From positions 22,326,375 through 22,390,374 of the forward strand of contig CM033408.1 of the NCBI GenBank assembly GCA_019426215.1: DNA of 64,000 bases. The letters run 5' to 3'. The notes under the pieces are model-generated. The model was not told where the DNA came from. It saw nothing but the letters and a program-made list of their open reading frames with translations, and made no database searches. Numbering within the stretch: position 1 is the stretch's first letter; the number at the start of each line of letters is the position of its first letter. The DNA comes from Buddleja alternifolia (Eukaryota > Streptophyta > Magnoliopsida > Lamiales > Scrophulariaceae). Positions 44,905 through 58,760 of this stretch are shown one piece after another. Position numbers and translations under genes: made by a program.

Positions 44905-47900
44905 TTTTTTTGTCTTATTTAACTATCAATTCTCACAAACCAGCCAGCAATTTCTTTTCTACCAAAAAATTCTTTGTTCACAACATTTAACACAGAAAAT
45001 GGCTACTTTGGTGTTGAAGGTATGCTTGTTAGAAGACGATACAAAATTAAAAAACCTAGCCTATGTCGATTTCGGTGAGAAGCAGCATGTCTCGACGAAA
45101 ATCACAACAAAAAAAGCCATGCTTTTTAGGCTCAATCAACATCAACAACAATACGTTGATTATTTTTTTTGTCTTATTTAACTATCAATCCTCACAAACC
45201 AGCCCGCATTTTCATTTTTACCAAAAAATCATTTGTTCACAATATTTAACACATAAAATGGCTGCTTTGTTGCTGAAGGAATGCTTGTTGGAAGACGATA
45301 GAAAATTCAACAATCTAGCCTATGTCGCACCCGGTGAGAAACAGTTGTTCTAGACGAAAATCACAATGCAAAAGCCATGCTTTTTGGGCTCAATGCCTCA
45401 ATCAACAATAATACGTTGATATTTTTTGTCTTATTTAAACAACCCTCACAAACTGGCCAGCATTTTCTTTTCTACCAAAAAATTATTTGTTCACAACATA
45501 TAACACTGAAATGGCGGCTTTGTTGTTCAAGGTATGCTTGTTGGAAGACGGTAGAAAATTCAACAACCCAGCCTATATCGCTCCCGGTGAGAAGTAGCGA
45601 TTCTCAACGAAAATTGCAACGAAGAAGTCATGCTTTTTTGGGCTCAATCAACATCAACAACAATACGTTGATTATTTTTTTTTGCCTTATTTGACTATCA
45701 ATCCTCACAAACCAGCCAACATTTTCTTTTCTACCAAAAAAACATTCGTTCAAAACATTTAACACTAAAATGGTTGCTTTGTTGTTAAAGGTATGCTTGT
45801 TGGAAGATGATGGAAAATCCAACAACCTACCCTATGTCGCACCCGGTGAGAACCATCGGTTCTCGATGAATATCACAACGAAGAAGCCATATTTTTTGGG
45901 CTCAATCAATATCAACAACAATACGTTGATTAATCATTTGTTCATAACATTTAACACTGAAAATAACTGTTTTGTTGTTGAAGGTATGCTTGTTGGAAGA
46001 TGATAGAAAATTGAACAACCTAGCCTATGTCGCTCCAGGTGACAAGCAGCGATTCTCGACGAAAATCACAACAAAAAAGCAATGCTTTTTAGGCACAATC
46101 AACATCAACAACAATACATTGATTATTTTTAACTTATTTAATTATCAATCCTCACAAACCAGCCATCATTTTCTTTTCTACCAAAAAAATCATTTGTTCA
46201 CAATATTTAACACTGAAATGACTGCATTGTTGTTGAAGGTATGCTTTTTGGAAGACGGTAGAAAATTCAACAACCTAGCCTATGTTGCTCTCGGTGAAAA
46301 GCATCGGTTCTCGACGAAAATCACAACAAAGAAGCCATGATTTTTGGGCTCAATCAACATCAACAACAATACGTTGATTATTTTTTTTGTCTTATTTAAC
46401 TATCAATCCTCACAAACCAGCAAACATTTTTTTTTCTACCAAAAAATAATTTGTTCACAACATTTAACACTGAAAATAGCTGTTTTGTTGTTGAAGGTAT
46501 GCTTGTTGGAAGACGATAGAAAATTCAACAACCTAACCTATGTCGCACTCGGTGAGAACCAGCGGTTCTGGATGAAAATCACAACGAGGAAGCCATGCTT
46601 TTTGGGCTCCATCAACATCAACAACAATACATTTATTATTTTTTAACTTATTTAATTATCAATCCTCACGAACCAGTTAGCATTTTCTTTTCTACCAAAA
46701 AATCATTTGTTCACAACATTTAATACTGAAAAGGGCTGCTTTGTTGTTGAAGGTATGCTTGTTGGAAGACGATAGAAAATTCAACAACGTAGCCTATGTC
46801 GCATCCGGTGAGAACCAGCGGTTCTCGATGAAAATCACAACGAAGAAGCCATGCTTTTTGAGCTCAATCAACATCAACAACAATATGTTGATTATTTTTT
46901 TCTTTTATTTAACTATCAATCCTCACAAACGAGCCAACATCTTCTTTTCTACTAAAAAAACATTTGTTCACAACATTTAACACTGAAAATGGTTGTTTTG
47001 TTGTTGAAGGTAGTTTTGTTGGAAGACGATAGAAAATTCAATAACCTAGCTTATGTCGCTCTCAGTGAGAAGCAGCGGTTTTCGACGAAAATCACAACGA
47101 AGACGCCATGCTTTTTGGGCTCAATCAACATCAACAGCAATACGTTAATTATTTTTTTCCCCTTATTTAACTATCAATCCTCACAAACCAGCCAACTTTT
47201 TCTTTTCTACCAAAAAAACATTTGTTCAAAACATTTAACACTAAAATGGTTGCTTTGTTGTTAAAGGTATACTTGTTGGAAGATAATGGAAAATCCATCA
47301 ACCTACCCTATGTCGCACCCGGTGAGAACCAGCGGTTCTTGATGAAAATCACAACGAAGAAGCCATGCTTTTTGGGCTCAATCAACATCAACAACAATAC
47401 GCTGATTAATCATTTGTTCATAACATTTAACACTGAAAATGACTGCTTTGTTGTTGAAGGTATGCTTGTTGGAAGATGATAGAAAATTCAACAACCTAGC
47501 CTATGTAGCCCCTGGTGACAAGCAGCGATTCTCGACGAAAATCACAACAAAAAAGTCATGCTTTTTGGTCTCAATCAACATCAACAACAATACGTTGATT
47601 ATTTTTTAACTTATTTAATTATCAATCCTCACAAACCAGCCATCATTTTCTTTTCTACCAAAAAAATCATTTGTTCACAATATTTAACACTGAAATGGCT
47701 ACTTTGTTGTTGAAGGTATGCTTGTTGGAAGACGGTAGAAAATTCAACAACCTAGCCTATGTTGCTCTCGGTGAAAAGCATCGGTTCTCGATGAAAATCA
47801 CAATGAAGAAGCCACAATTTTTGGGCTCAATCAACATCAACAACAATACGTTGATTATTTTTTTTGTCTTATTTAACTATCAATCCTCACAAACCAGCAA

Positions 47901-48892
47901 ACATTTTTTTTCTACCAAAAAAATAATTTGTTCACAACATTTAACACTGAAAATGGCTGCTTTGTTGTTGAAGGTATGCTTGTTGGAAGACGATAGAAAA
48001 TTGAACAACCTAGCGTATGTCGCACCCGGTGAGAATCAGCGGTTCTGGACGAAAATCACAACGAGGAAGCCATGCTTTTTGGGCTCAATCAACATCAACA
48101 ACAATACGTTTATTATTTTTTTGCCATATTTAATTATCAATCCTCACGAACCAGTTAGCATTTTCTTTTTCTACCAAAAAATCATTGGTTCACAACATTT
48201 AACACTGAAAATGACTGCTTTGTTGTTGAATGTATGCTTGTTGGAAGACAATAGAAAATTCAACAACCTAGCCTATATTGCTCCCAGTGCGAAGCAGCGG
48301 TTCTCAACGAAAATCACAACGAAGAAGCCATGCTTTTTGGGCTCAATCAACATCAACAACAATACTTTGATTTTTTTTCTCTTATTTAACAATCAATCCT
48401 CACAAACCAGCCAACAATTTTTTTTTTACCAGAAAATTATTTGTTCACAATATTTAACACCAAAAATGGCTGCTTTGTTGTTGAAAGTATGCTTGTTGGA
48501 ATACGATAGAAAATTCAATAACCTAGCCTTTGTTGCTCGTGTTGAGAAGCTGCGATTTTTTACGAAAATTACAACGAAGAAGCCATGCTTTTTGGGCTCA
48601 ATTAACATCAACAACAATACATTGATTATTTTTTTGTCTTATTTATAAACTATCTATCCTCACAAACCAGCCAACATTTTCTTTTCTACCAAAAAATCGT
48701 TTGTTCACAAGATTTAACACTGAAAATGGCTACTTTTGTTGTTGAAGGTGTGTTTGTTGGAAGATGATAGAAAATTCAACAACCTTGCTTATGTCGCTCC
48801 CGGTGAGAAGCAGCGGTTCTCGACAAAAATCACAACGAAGTAGCCATGCTTTTTGGGTTCAATCGACATCAACAACAATACGTCGATCTTAT
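44905..48892 (+). repeat. 16-unit tandem array of ~257-bp units with higher-order structure
   Basis: The unit marker (ATG or its mutated equivalent followed by GCTGCTTTGTTGTTGAAGG) lies at 44999, 45258, 45511, 45770, 45963, 46218, 46476, 46732, 46989, 47246, 47439, 47695, 47953, 48211, 48466 and 48726. Units are 253-260 bp except two of 193 bp lacking the spacer. Units 4-9 and 10-15 repeat the same order and lengths at an offset of 1476-1479 bp, a six-unit higher-order repeat. The first ~55 codons of most units stay open: LLLKVCLLEDDRKFNN, then AYVAPGEKQRFSTKITTKK, then PCFLGSININNNTL. Four consecutive units are continuously open for 325 codons (47671-48648). Some units have lost the ATG (45963 and 46476 ATA; 46732 AGG) or have stops. 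I do not recognise the peptide. Confidence 0.93.
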
Positions 48893-51800
48893 ACATTGAA
48901 TATCCTTATCTATTTTTAGTTTTGCCTAATTTCTTGATTTATGTTTACTCTTCACTTTTTATTTTATTTGTTTTCTAAAAGGTGTTTAATGGATAACCTA
49001 TGTGTATGTTTTTTTGAGAGTTTTGGCTTCGGATGGTGAAATGTGTATCATAGTAGGAAGGAAACATAAAAAGAAGGAAAAGGCATTTGAAAATAAGGTA
49101 AGGAAAAAAACCCTTCTATTAGTTAGTTTTCTCGTCTGATCAGTTGTTAATGAAATTTAGGTCGCTTAATTAGTCATTAGAAGTCCTAATTAAGTATTGA
49201 TTAATTTGATTATTTAATTGTCAGTTTACTCTTTAATGTTAATATCGATATAGTTGACTCTTCAATGATATGATATTTAACCAATGATGTATTTAGAAAG
49301 TTCCGTACTCTGATGATTAACAAGAATATATTTATTTGACTGACTTTTTTGTAATGTTTTCTTAATGATTGGATATTCTCTAATCATACAGTTTATTAAA
49401 ACAATCATGTAAGAGAATAGTAGAGTTTTAAAACAATAATTGCAAAAATTGTTGAGAATAATACTGCATAAAATATTGGTTTGTATATTAGCCCATCCTA
49501 ATCATGAAACTCAAGCAACAAAAATGATTCTTTAAAATTGATTGTATTCAATTATTTTCCACCTGTGCTGCTGTAGCTGTGATTCCATCATAATTTCACC
49601 TTAACCTATGTTTTTCATGGGTAATCTAATCTATATGTGTACTTTGCAGTATCTTTGTATTGATTTTAGGAATTACTTTCTCCAAGTAAATTATCTTCTT
49701 GAACGTAGGTTTTGTCATTTTGCAATTGTATACCAGAAATCAGTCACCAATCCACTAACATAAGAACTACGAGTTGGATCATCAAGATATCCTAACAAGA
49801 ATTCTCTCTTTCATTAATAATGACTCTGATTTTCTGTTTTTCTTTTTCCAAGTATTCCTGTTTTGCTCCTGCGGTCTTGATATCTTTTGTTTGTTCGTCA
49901 GAATGATTATATCAGAAAAAGTCCCATTTCAAGTTTCTATATCGATTTTACATGGATTCATTTTGTATTTTCATTTTACATAGTTTGCTCTTTTTTAATT
50001 TTATTGGATATCATTCAAGTCATTTACATGAATTCTATTTCCTTAATGACTCTTTTCGGTTCCAATCTATGGATTCCCTGCCCATCATTTTGGTGATTTT
50101 AGATGCTAAATAATGTTGCATCATGCTGCATACATACATAATTTACCATATTATATATGTATATACATATATGCATAACGCATCTTCATGTATAATGCGA
50201 TTCAATCTCACTAACAATTCCAAAAGAGTGAGCAGGTGAGTGTTATAAAGGGTTATTATTTTTGCAATTTAGGGGTATGAATTGTGGGGATGTGAAGTAG
50301 TGTTCTTTTTGCTAAAAACATTAACAGTCGTAAAACCTCAATTTGCCATATCTGTTGGAATTGTGCTATTTTGTTGATTTCTCTTTAACAACTACTAAGG
50401 TAAATGACCTTAAGCCATTGTAGTCTGTGGATACTCTTGAGGTTTGTTGAATTGTTGATGGATTGATGTGTAAATTGTCTGATATGAAGTTGGATTGCTA
50501 CAAGCATGAAGTGAATTAGAGTGTAGGGGCTGGAAATTTGCTTGCATGTGTAGTATGTTTTGGTTTGAACTTGAGAGTCCTAAATTCTTGAAAATTGTCA
50601 ATTATTGTTCTCTATTATGTGGAGTTATGCTGGTTAACACATGAATTTGTTGAGAATTAAGTGAGTTATTAGACATGCACGATAGCTTTATCATGAAAAG
50701 AAGAGAGTTTATAAAGTCTGGATTTCTGCAGCTTTTTCAAAACTTTATTCAAGCATTATGTGTGAAATTTTTCTGGAGCTATTTTGTTGTCTATATAGTA
50801 TATATTTAAAATTTGGTAAGATTTGGAGTTTTATATGTTTTCTATAACTCTTAAACTAAAGCTACCAGGATGCTTTCAAGTTTCAGCAATGTTTATGTTT
50901 TGAGCTCCAAATCCATACTTAGAGAGTTTATTTTGCCTGAAATAATTTATTGCAGTGTTTATGATGTGTTTAGGTGTATTACCTAAAACTTTTGGGAGTT
51001 TTAAAGAAACAGAGGATTTTATAATTACTAGATGATTGTGAATGAATTGAATTCTTTGATTTATAATGTCGATAAATAGAAGTTGATAGAGCAATTTGGA
51101 AGTCTCTACCAAAGGCGTTTTCTTGGTTTCAAATAGTTTTGTTTGAAACTTCAGTTATTTGTCTATATTAGCTTGTCTCTTCCAACATAATCATTTCATT
51201 AACTACTAGTATATCTTACTAATAAGATTTCAAGATGCGTCTTGCTTCTCGGCAACCCTTATTTATAAGTCAAATCTTGTCCATCCTCTAATTATTCATC
51301 AACATAATAAATTCACATAACTCGAATTATCAGTTAGTCCTCCCCTTGACATTTTACAAGATATTATTTCTATTTAAGTATAAATAGCAGCTATGCTGAA
51401 AACAGTTCCAACCTTTGTCCACCAATTGTTTTTTCAAAGTAATGTATTTCTAAGTTCGATAGATGAGGATCACAGTCATTTGTTTTCTAATTTGCATATG
51501 AAATCCCACTTTGCCTTTCCTTTGAGTCATTTAGTTACGTTTGCTACAACTAGCACATGCATCAATAGTGGCTCCTAATCCTTCTTTCTCGATATTATGA
51601 GGGTTCATCTCATACCTGACTAGACATTCCAATGATTATTAAAATGCCAGAGAGTTCTCAATCTTGAGAAAGTCCATTTTCAGCAAAAAATTGTATATTT
51701 AAAGATTTTATTTCACTTTAGAAACCCTATTATACTGTGTCTGAGTATGGGGAGTGTAACCTCTAATTTTTAAAGTTTTCAGTGAACATGGTATTTTATA

Positions 51801-53738
51801 AAATTATTTGAATTGAAGTTGTCTGTCAAAAACCCTTCATGAATCCCCAAATTTGGGTGAATCGCCCACTTAATGATGTCAACTATATACAAAACTCTTA
51901 TGGAACCTTCTTTAACGTGTTTTTATGGGCTACTGCAAATTTTCAGAAGTAAATTTTTCTTGCAATATTTCTTTTTATTTTTGAGATTTAACTTCCCAAT
52001 GTGTAATTTCTTTAGGGTAGCCAATACATGATGTTAATTGATATTTTGATTGGATTAAGAATTATGGTTGTATTTGGGTATTGCCTTTTACTCATTTGGT
52101 TTAGAATCACACCTCTATTCAGACAATGGCTCAAAAAAAATAGTAACTATATTTGAATTGTTAAGTAAGTTCCTTCTATGTAGGTTATGAATTCCAAAAA
52201 AAAAAAAAAAACATTTATTCTCCTCGACATTAACCCATTCTAGAAATCAGCATCTTTACCTAGATCTTGTCTCCTGTAATTCACTCTACGTGTACTTGTA
52301 TTCAAATTAATTATTGTTCTCATTTCTTACAAACCCACTATTGATATATTTTCATAAATACTTAAGGTCTTCAAAACTCATAATTTTATATGAGGTTGCC
52401 CATACAATAATATTGTGTAGTTATCACACACTCCACTTTCAATTTTATTTGGCATATGCTTCCACTTGATTACCAAAAAATATTTTGTGATATTATTGTT
52501 TGTTTCTCAATAGAAACTAAATGCTTCCCTTTTGATATGTTATTTGATATTATTTAGATTTGTGTAAACCGACTTATTTGTATATGATATTCCTTCTTGC
52601 TACATTACTACACAAGAATAATTCAAAATGCTAGGTTATGTTATCCTACTTTTAGAACTTTGTAAATCCTTGAGAAATTACTCCATTCAAAGTAAACGAA
52701 TAAACCTTATTCACTATTCTCTTCAGTAACTCCAACTCAAGTGTAAATTTAAGGACCAAATTCTTTTAGGGGAGAGAGTGTGATACCCCTCCTATTTTTC
52801 ATGCAATATGTTTCCTTTATATGTTTTTAAAATGATCGGTTTGAATGATTTGGCATTGCGGTATTAATGTAAAATTAGGAGAGTTTAACAATTGAGTTTT
52901 CCAGCAATTACTATCTTTACTAGTTTAATGATTATTTATTCTTCACTTAAGTTTTGGTATTTGGTATTATTGTTGTGCTAACTATATGTATATATATTTC
53001 TATGTACGGATTTAATATTTTGGAATTCAATTTTGAGACATTGCATTATTTCTTCTTAAGAATCGAAAATTACGCGATTAAATATGTATTAGTATTATTT
53101 CTATGTAATTAAATTGACTTGAATGTTTATACACTTGTAAGGATTTGATTTGAGTGTTACATTATATGCATTAGAGGACTTAAATGTTGAAATGTAAGAA
53201 TAGGCTCACGCTTTCAGGCTGGGTTCTTTCAGGACTAAATTTGGGGGCATTGCATTGTTTGTACATAATTCTGTTTGGTTAAACATTTTGTCGGTGAAAA
53301 GGTTGTCCTTTAACAATTTAATATAGAAGATGAAAATCTGGATAAGGGCATGCTTGCCCTTGATGAAGAGCATTGTTTTTTAATCAAATTTATCACCGAG
53401 AAACATTGTGAATCTTAATATGACAGTGTAAGTTCTTTTGTTCTTTTGTGTGGATGCTTACAGATTTAGATTATATGATATAAGTAATGTGTTTATTTCA
53501 TTCAGGTTTCATACAAAAGATAAATATAAGTTGAGCTTTCTAAAAATTGAATTGGATCTTCATCCACAAGATTCAATTCCAACAGTCACTATAAGTAATT
53601 TACCAAGACTTTATGAGATGTTGCTTCATAAATTAAATGTCTTATCATTTTTTTCTTTATGTGAAGATCTCTGTTGTAGGTTTAACAAAGGAATTTTTGA
53701 GGCTGTTTGAGGAGCAGGTGACTTGCATGCATTTTTAT
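48893..53738. other. AT-rich DNA without a recognisable gene
   Basis: Both strands were read; only short open frames occur (for example 49774-49983, 50410-50601, 51393-51578 and 53438-53710). None resembles a known family, and no repeat ends or target duplications were seen. T-rich, intron-like composition predominates. Confidence 0.5.
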
Positions 53739-54240
53739 TGTTAGAATATTATTTATAGTAGTATTATTAGACTAGGTATCTTTATTGCTATATATTGTTA
53801 TTTCCTTATTTATTATATTATATTCTTGTACTCTATATAAACCTTTGCATATTTTTATTATTAATCTAAAGGGAATAATACCTTAACATAGTATCAGCAT
53901 AACCTAAATTCCTAGGCCTCCTCTCCTATCAGCCGCCGCCGCCAAAGCTTCATTTTTTTCGGCCGCCGCCGCTCCACCCGTGACACCACCGGCGTTACAC
54001 CACACTTGTATATTTCTCCTGCATACGTCATTGTTTTTCCCCTCAACGCATTATTATTTCAATAAATAGCCTTCAACAATGCAGACCTCCAATTCATCTT
54101 GGATTTCCGCGCCTACGTGTTGCTAGCCTTCATCTTCATCTCATTGCATTACGGTATTTAACTTGCTTTATTATTTTCTTTCTCGTTCTTTCTAGTATTT
54201 TTCTGCTTCGATTTGTGTTCCGATTGCCCTCTCATACTAT

Positions 54241-55090
54241 GTCCACTACTGAAATGCCTCCTCCACACAAACTACCACCACCGATCCGCCCAAATCCAAC
54301 CCCATACACCCCACTCTTGCCGTCGGCATTGTTTATTCCTCTTTTGGTTTTAAGTTACAAGATAATGATTTGAAATACAAACTTTGGCGAGGTATGTTCA
54401 TGGACCTCTGCTATAGTTATTCTATTTTTGACCACCTCACCCAAAAATCTAAACCCACGGGTGAACCCGATGATAATTGGTTTGCTTTAGATTGCACTAT
54501 AAAACGATGATTTTACTTTACCATTGATATTAAGCTTCTTAAAAAGGTTGATTTAGAATATGCAACCTCTCATGATCTTTATTTTGCAATCGAAGAAATT
54601 TTTCTCAATAATTAAATATCTCGATCCCTCGAAGTTAATGAGTAGTTTCATAACATTCAAAAAGGCAATCTTTCTATTTCACAATACTGTCGAGAGTTAA
54701 AATTTCTCGCCGATACTCTCATTGATTTGGATAGTCCTATTTCTGATTAAAGTATTTTTATTAAAATTACTCTAAGGACTCCCAGAATCCTATCTTCCAC
54801 TTGTTACCATAATCTCTACCACTAAGCCCCTCCCCTCATACTCTGAAGTTCATAATCTTCTCCATGAAACCCGCAAAAAACGATTTCATTCCACACCACC
54901 CACCCATGACTCTGCCACCGCGCTTTACTCCTAAAACCCAAACCCTACACCAAATCAAAATACAAATTGGAATAATTATCGGGGTCGAGATAGAGGTAAT
55001 GGAAAACTTAATAATCGTTCTGGTAACCATAATGGTGGCTTTCAACACGATTCACATCCACGACCTCCACAAGCACCCCCGGGATTTACT
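54241..55090 (+). pseudogene. Copia gag remnant, element 53739-58920
   Basis: Readable pieces across shifting frames are: FKLQDNDLKYKLWRGMF (about 54347-54397), SYSIFDHL and PDDNWFALDCTI, LEYATSHDLYFAIEEIF, then FHNIQKGNLSISQYCRELK and FLADTLIDLDSPISD. This is the order of the UBN2/gag domain of copia elements. The zinc-knuckle part was not found. At least five stops interrupt it. Confidence 0.8.
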
Positions 55091-55096
55091 TATCAA

Positions 55097-55771
55097 TTGG
55101 TCCTAAATTCTCCACATGGGCCACATTCACCCAGTCCAAATCTACAACATGCCCGCCCGACTTCTCCCAACAGGCCGCGTATTAGGCTTAGTCCCAACAG
55201 CCCAACACGCCACTCTGGCCCAATTCTCATTTCAATGCCACGACCTCTCCCATCGGCCCATCACCTTACCCATCTTTGGTCCACTCCACCACGCCCACCA
55301 ACAATGGCACATATCCTCCCATGTCTCCTGGCCCACATATCCAATATTAGTCCAGTTCGGCCCAGTCTTCATCTCCATTCTCCAGCGCCCAACATGCATT
55401 CAACCCCAACAGACTTGTCTTCTCTCTTTCAGACAATGACTCTTCAGCAACCCGACAAACAATGGTACATGGATACTGGAGCAAGCTCGCACATGACCCC
55501 TAACCAAGGTAAGCTACACACTATTGTACCTTCTTATATTTCAAATTCAATTATTGTTGGAAATGTTGTACTTCCAGTTCAATCTATTGGTGAATCCACT
55601 TTTCACTCCCATTCTCGTCTTTTTCATCTTAAAAACATTCTTGTCTCCCCTTTCTTAGTTAAGAATCTTATCTCCATTCGTAAGTTTACTAAGGATAACC
55701 ATTGCTCCATCGAATTTGACCATTTTGGTTTTTCTGTCAAGGATCTTAAGACAGGCACTCTTCTTGTTTGA
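55097..55771 (+). pseudogene. Copia linker and first protease copy
   Basis: This is a 224-codon open stretch: a Pro/Ser/His-rich linker (about residues 1-110), then QWYMDTGASSHMTPN with an intact DTGAS protease motif (about 128-137), then FHLKNILVSPFLVKNLISI, the usual C-terminal protease text. It stops at 55769-55771 just before the duplicated copy. Protease would cleave the element's polyprotein; isolated from Gag and Pol frames it is non-functional. Confidence 0.85.
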
Positions 55772-56281
55772 AGTGATGGTGTCAGCGATCTTTATCCTTT
55801 TCATGAATCTTTTATTTCCCTTATCTCATCTCCAGCACCAAACATGCATTCAACCCCAACATACTTGTCTTCTCTCTTTCAGACCATGACTCTTCAGTAA
55901 CCTGATGAACAATGGTACATGGATACTGGAGCAAGCTCGCACATGACCCCTAACTAAGGTAAGATACACACTATTGTACCTTTTCGTATTTCAAATTCAA
56001 TTATTGTTGCAAACGTTGCTGTACTACCGATTCAATCTATTGGTGACTCCACTTTTCACTCCCATTCATATCCTCTTCATCTTAAAAACATTCTTGTCTC
56101 CCTTTCCTTAGCTAAGAATCTTATCTCCATTCGTAAGTTTACTAAGGATAACCATTGCTCCAACGAATTTGACCATTTTGATTTTTCTGTCAAGGATCTT
56201 AAGACAAGCACTCTTTTTGTTCGAAGTGACGGCATCGACGATCTCAATCCTCTTCATGAAGCTTCTACTGCCCTTATCTCA
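55382..56281 (+). repeat. 450-bp tandem duplication of the copia protease region
   Basis: Copies 55382-55831 and 55832-56281 both run from CCAGCRCCMAACATGCATTC through QWYMDTGASSHMTPN and HLKNILVS to FSVKDLKT. They differ by scattered substitutions; the second has in-frame stops before and after the MDTGASSHMTPN motif. Each carries the copia protease DTGAS active-site motif. Confidence 0.92.
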
Positions 56282-57110
56282 TCTCACTCTCCCCTGGCTC
56301 AATCTCCCACCATTTGGCATCGTCGCCTTGGTCACCCTGGAAGCTCAATTTTTTATCTTTTAGCTAGTAGAAATTTTATTTCATGTAATAAAACTAATTC
56401 TCAGTCGTTATGTTCTGCTTGTTAGTTAGGAAAACAAGAACGCTTGTCTTTTTCAAATTCGTATTCTCGCAATTAGCATTTATTTGATATTTTTCACTTA
56501 GGACTTCGCTGGTCCTTAGTTGAAACGATTTTCGCTATTATATTCTCTTTTTAGATAAATTTTCTCATTTTTTGTGGGTTTTTCCTTTATGCAATAAATC
56601 TGATGTTTCCGATATTTTTCTCAATTTTTATGCTTATGTTACAAATGAATTTCAATAAAAGATTAAAAACTTTCAATGTGATCATGGTGGTGAATTCGAT
56701 AACAAATTTTTTCATGATTTTTTTGCCAAAAATGTTGTGCAATTTCATTTTTTCTGTGCCCATACATCCCAACAAAACGGCAAAGCAGAACACACCATTC
56801 AAACCCTTAACTATATGATTCGTACTCTTCTCTTCCAAGCCACTCTCTTCCCCTTCTTCTGGGCCGAGGCATTGTATATGGCAACTCATCTTTTCAATAT
56901 CCTACACACTACCACACTTTCGTATCGCACTCCCTTTGAGTTAGTCTATCACATAGCTCCCGCCTACATACATCTTCGTACCTTTTGTTGTCTTTGCTAT
57001 CCTAATCTCACAGCCACAAAAGCTATCTCCTTGCTCCACTACTTACCTCTTTCTCGGCAAACCGTCCAATCACCAAGGCTATCGATGTCTTGACCTAACC
57101 TCCAACAAAA
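56282..57110 (+). pseudogene. Copia integrase remnant, element 53739-58920
   Basis: The gag-pre-integrase text TIWHRRLGHPGSSI (about 56308-56350) retains the zinc-binding His residues, with SLCSAC and a stop at about 56426. The catalytic core is broken by stops; a late piece from 56760 reads HTSQQNGKAEHTIQTLN then FWAEALYMATHLFN, carrying the catalytic Glu region of the D,D-35-E domain. The catalytic Asp residues are not recognisable. Confidence 0.8.
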
Positions 57111-57254
57111 TCAACATCTTTCGGCATGTTGTTGTTGATGAAAACACTTTTTCTTTTTTGTCGGTAAACTCTCCACCACTCGACCCTTTTCTATGATTTT
57201 CTCTACCTGGTCGACGACCCGTCTCCTCTTCTTTATCATTCCCCTATCGTTCTC

Positions 57255-58760
57255 GTGACTGCTTTACACTCGGTTGCTGCCTCTATGTTGAATGAGTCTT
57301 CACCATCTCCGATGTCTTCATCTTCGTCAGTTGCCACTCCAACTCTTGCCTCGCCACCCCTTCTCGCCCCTACCTTACCCTCTAATCCTATGATCACTTG
57401 TTCTAAGGCTAGTATTACTAAACCCTATTCCCTTTTTAACCTTCCGCTTTCCGTTCCTTCCACCTACTCACCAATTTCTCGATCTTATGCTCAAGCCATA
57501 CGCGATCCAAACTGGAAAGCTGCCATGGATTCTAAGCTATCTGCTCTCTCTTATAATCACACATGGGATCTAGTTCCTTGTCTTTCCGGTGTCAATATTG
57601 TCAGGTCAAAATGGATTTTTCATCATAAGTTTCGTTCTGATGGCACACTTGAGCGCTACAAAGCTCGTCTCGTTGCTCAAAGATTCACTCAGTAACCTGG
57701 TCTTGACTACGAAGACATCTTTAGTCCAGTTGTCAAGCTCGCAACTATCCATACTGTCCTGAGTATTGCCCCTTCTCGTTCATGGCCTCTGCATCAACTC
57801 GATGTCCAAAATGCTTTCCTTCATGGTAACTTATCTGAATCCATTTTCATGAAGAAACCTCCAGGTTTTTTTTATCCAAAATTTCCTAATCATGTTTGCC
57901 ACATCAAGAAAGACTTATATGGTCTCAAACAAGCTCCTCGAGCCTAGCATCATTGGCTTCACAAGTAGTCGTGCCGATGCCTTTCTTTTCATTTATCATC
58001 ATGGCTCTTCCACTGCTATCCTCCTTCTCTATGTTGACGATATTGTCATTACTGCTTCTTCCACTGCTCTTCTCACTCACATCACTTTTCTCTTCTCTTG
58101 TGAGTTTGCCATGTTCGATTTAGGTCCTCTTCACTACTTCCTCGAGATTTTCGTTGCTCACTCATCGTCCTTCCTCTTTCTCTCGCAGGAGAAATTTGCT
58201 TGTGATATCTTAGATAGAGCTAACATGTCTTCATGCAATCCCGTTAGCACTCCCCCAGAAACTCGCTCTAAGTTATCCTCATCCTCTAGTCCTCATTTTT
58301 CTGAACCCACTCTTTATCGCAGCCTCGTTGGTGCTCTTCAGTATCCTACGTTCACTCGTCCTGATATTTCCTTTGCTGTTCAGCAGCTCTGTCTTTTCAT
58401 GCATGACCCTCGCGAACATCATATGATTGCTCTTAAATGAGTGCTTTGTTACATAAAGGGTACTCTCTCTCAAGGTCTTTTTCTTCGTCCCTCCTCCACT
58501 ACCCAGTTAATTGCTTATCTGATGTTGATCAGGCAGGCTGCCCTGATACTCGTCGTTCTACTTTCGGCTATTGTGTTTTTCTTGGTGATAATATTCTTTC
58601 CTAGTCCTCTAAACGTCAACATGTCGTCTCTCGTTCTAGTGCTGAAGCCGAATATCATGTGGTTGCTAATGTTGTGGCCGAAACCTCCTGGCTTCGCAAC
58701 CTTCTTCTTGAATTTCATTGCCCTTTTTCTAAAGCCACTCTTGTTTAATGTCATAACATA
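57255..58760 (+). pseudogene. Copia reverse transcriptase and RNase H remnant
   Basis: RVT_2-type text: YAQAIRDPNWKAAMDSKL, SKWIFHHKFRSDGTLERYKA (to the stop at 57693), then [33 protein letters not shown] and a stop at about 57945. LLYVDDIVITASS follows (the YVDD catalytic motif is intact, about 58027-58065), then LVGALQYPTFTRPDISFAV. RNase H text follows after 58441 in another frame (YSDADWAGCPDTRRST-like and SRSSAEAEYH near 58632-58661). Stops and frameshifts kill it. Confidence 0.87.

Noticed and set aside
47671..48648. A 325-codon open frame as a single gene
   Set aside because: It is four tandem units read through; neighbouring units have stops, lost ATGs and frameshifts. It is annotated as part of the array and its coding status left open.
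44905..48892. CRISPR-like array
   Set aside because: Repeat units are 250 bp and longer, the spacers are homologous to one another, and the DNA is plant nuclear.
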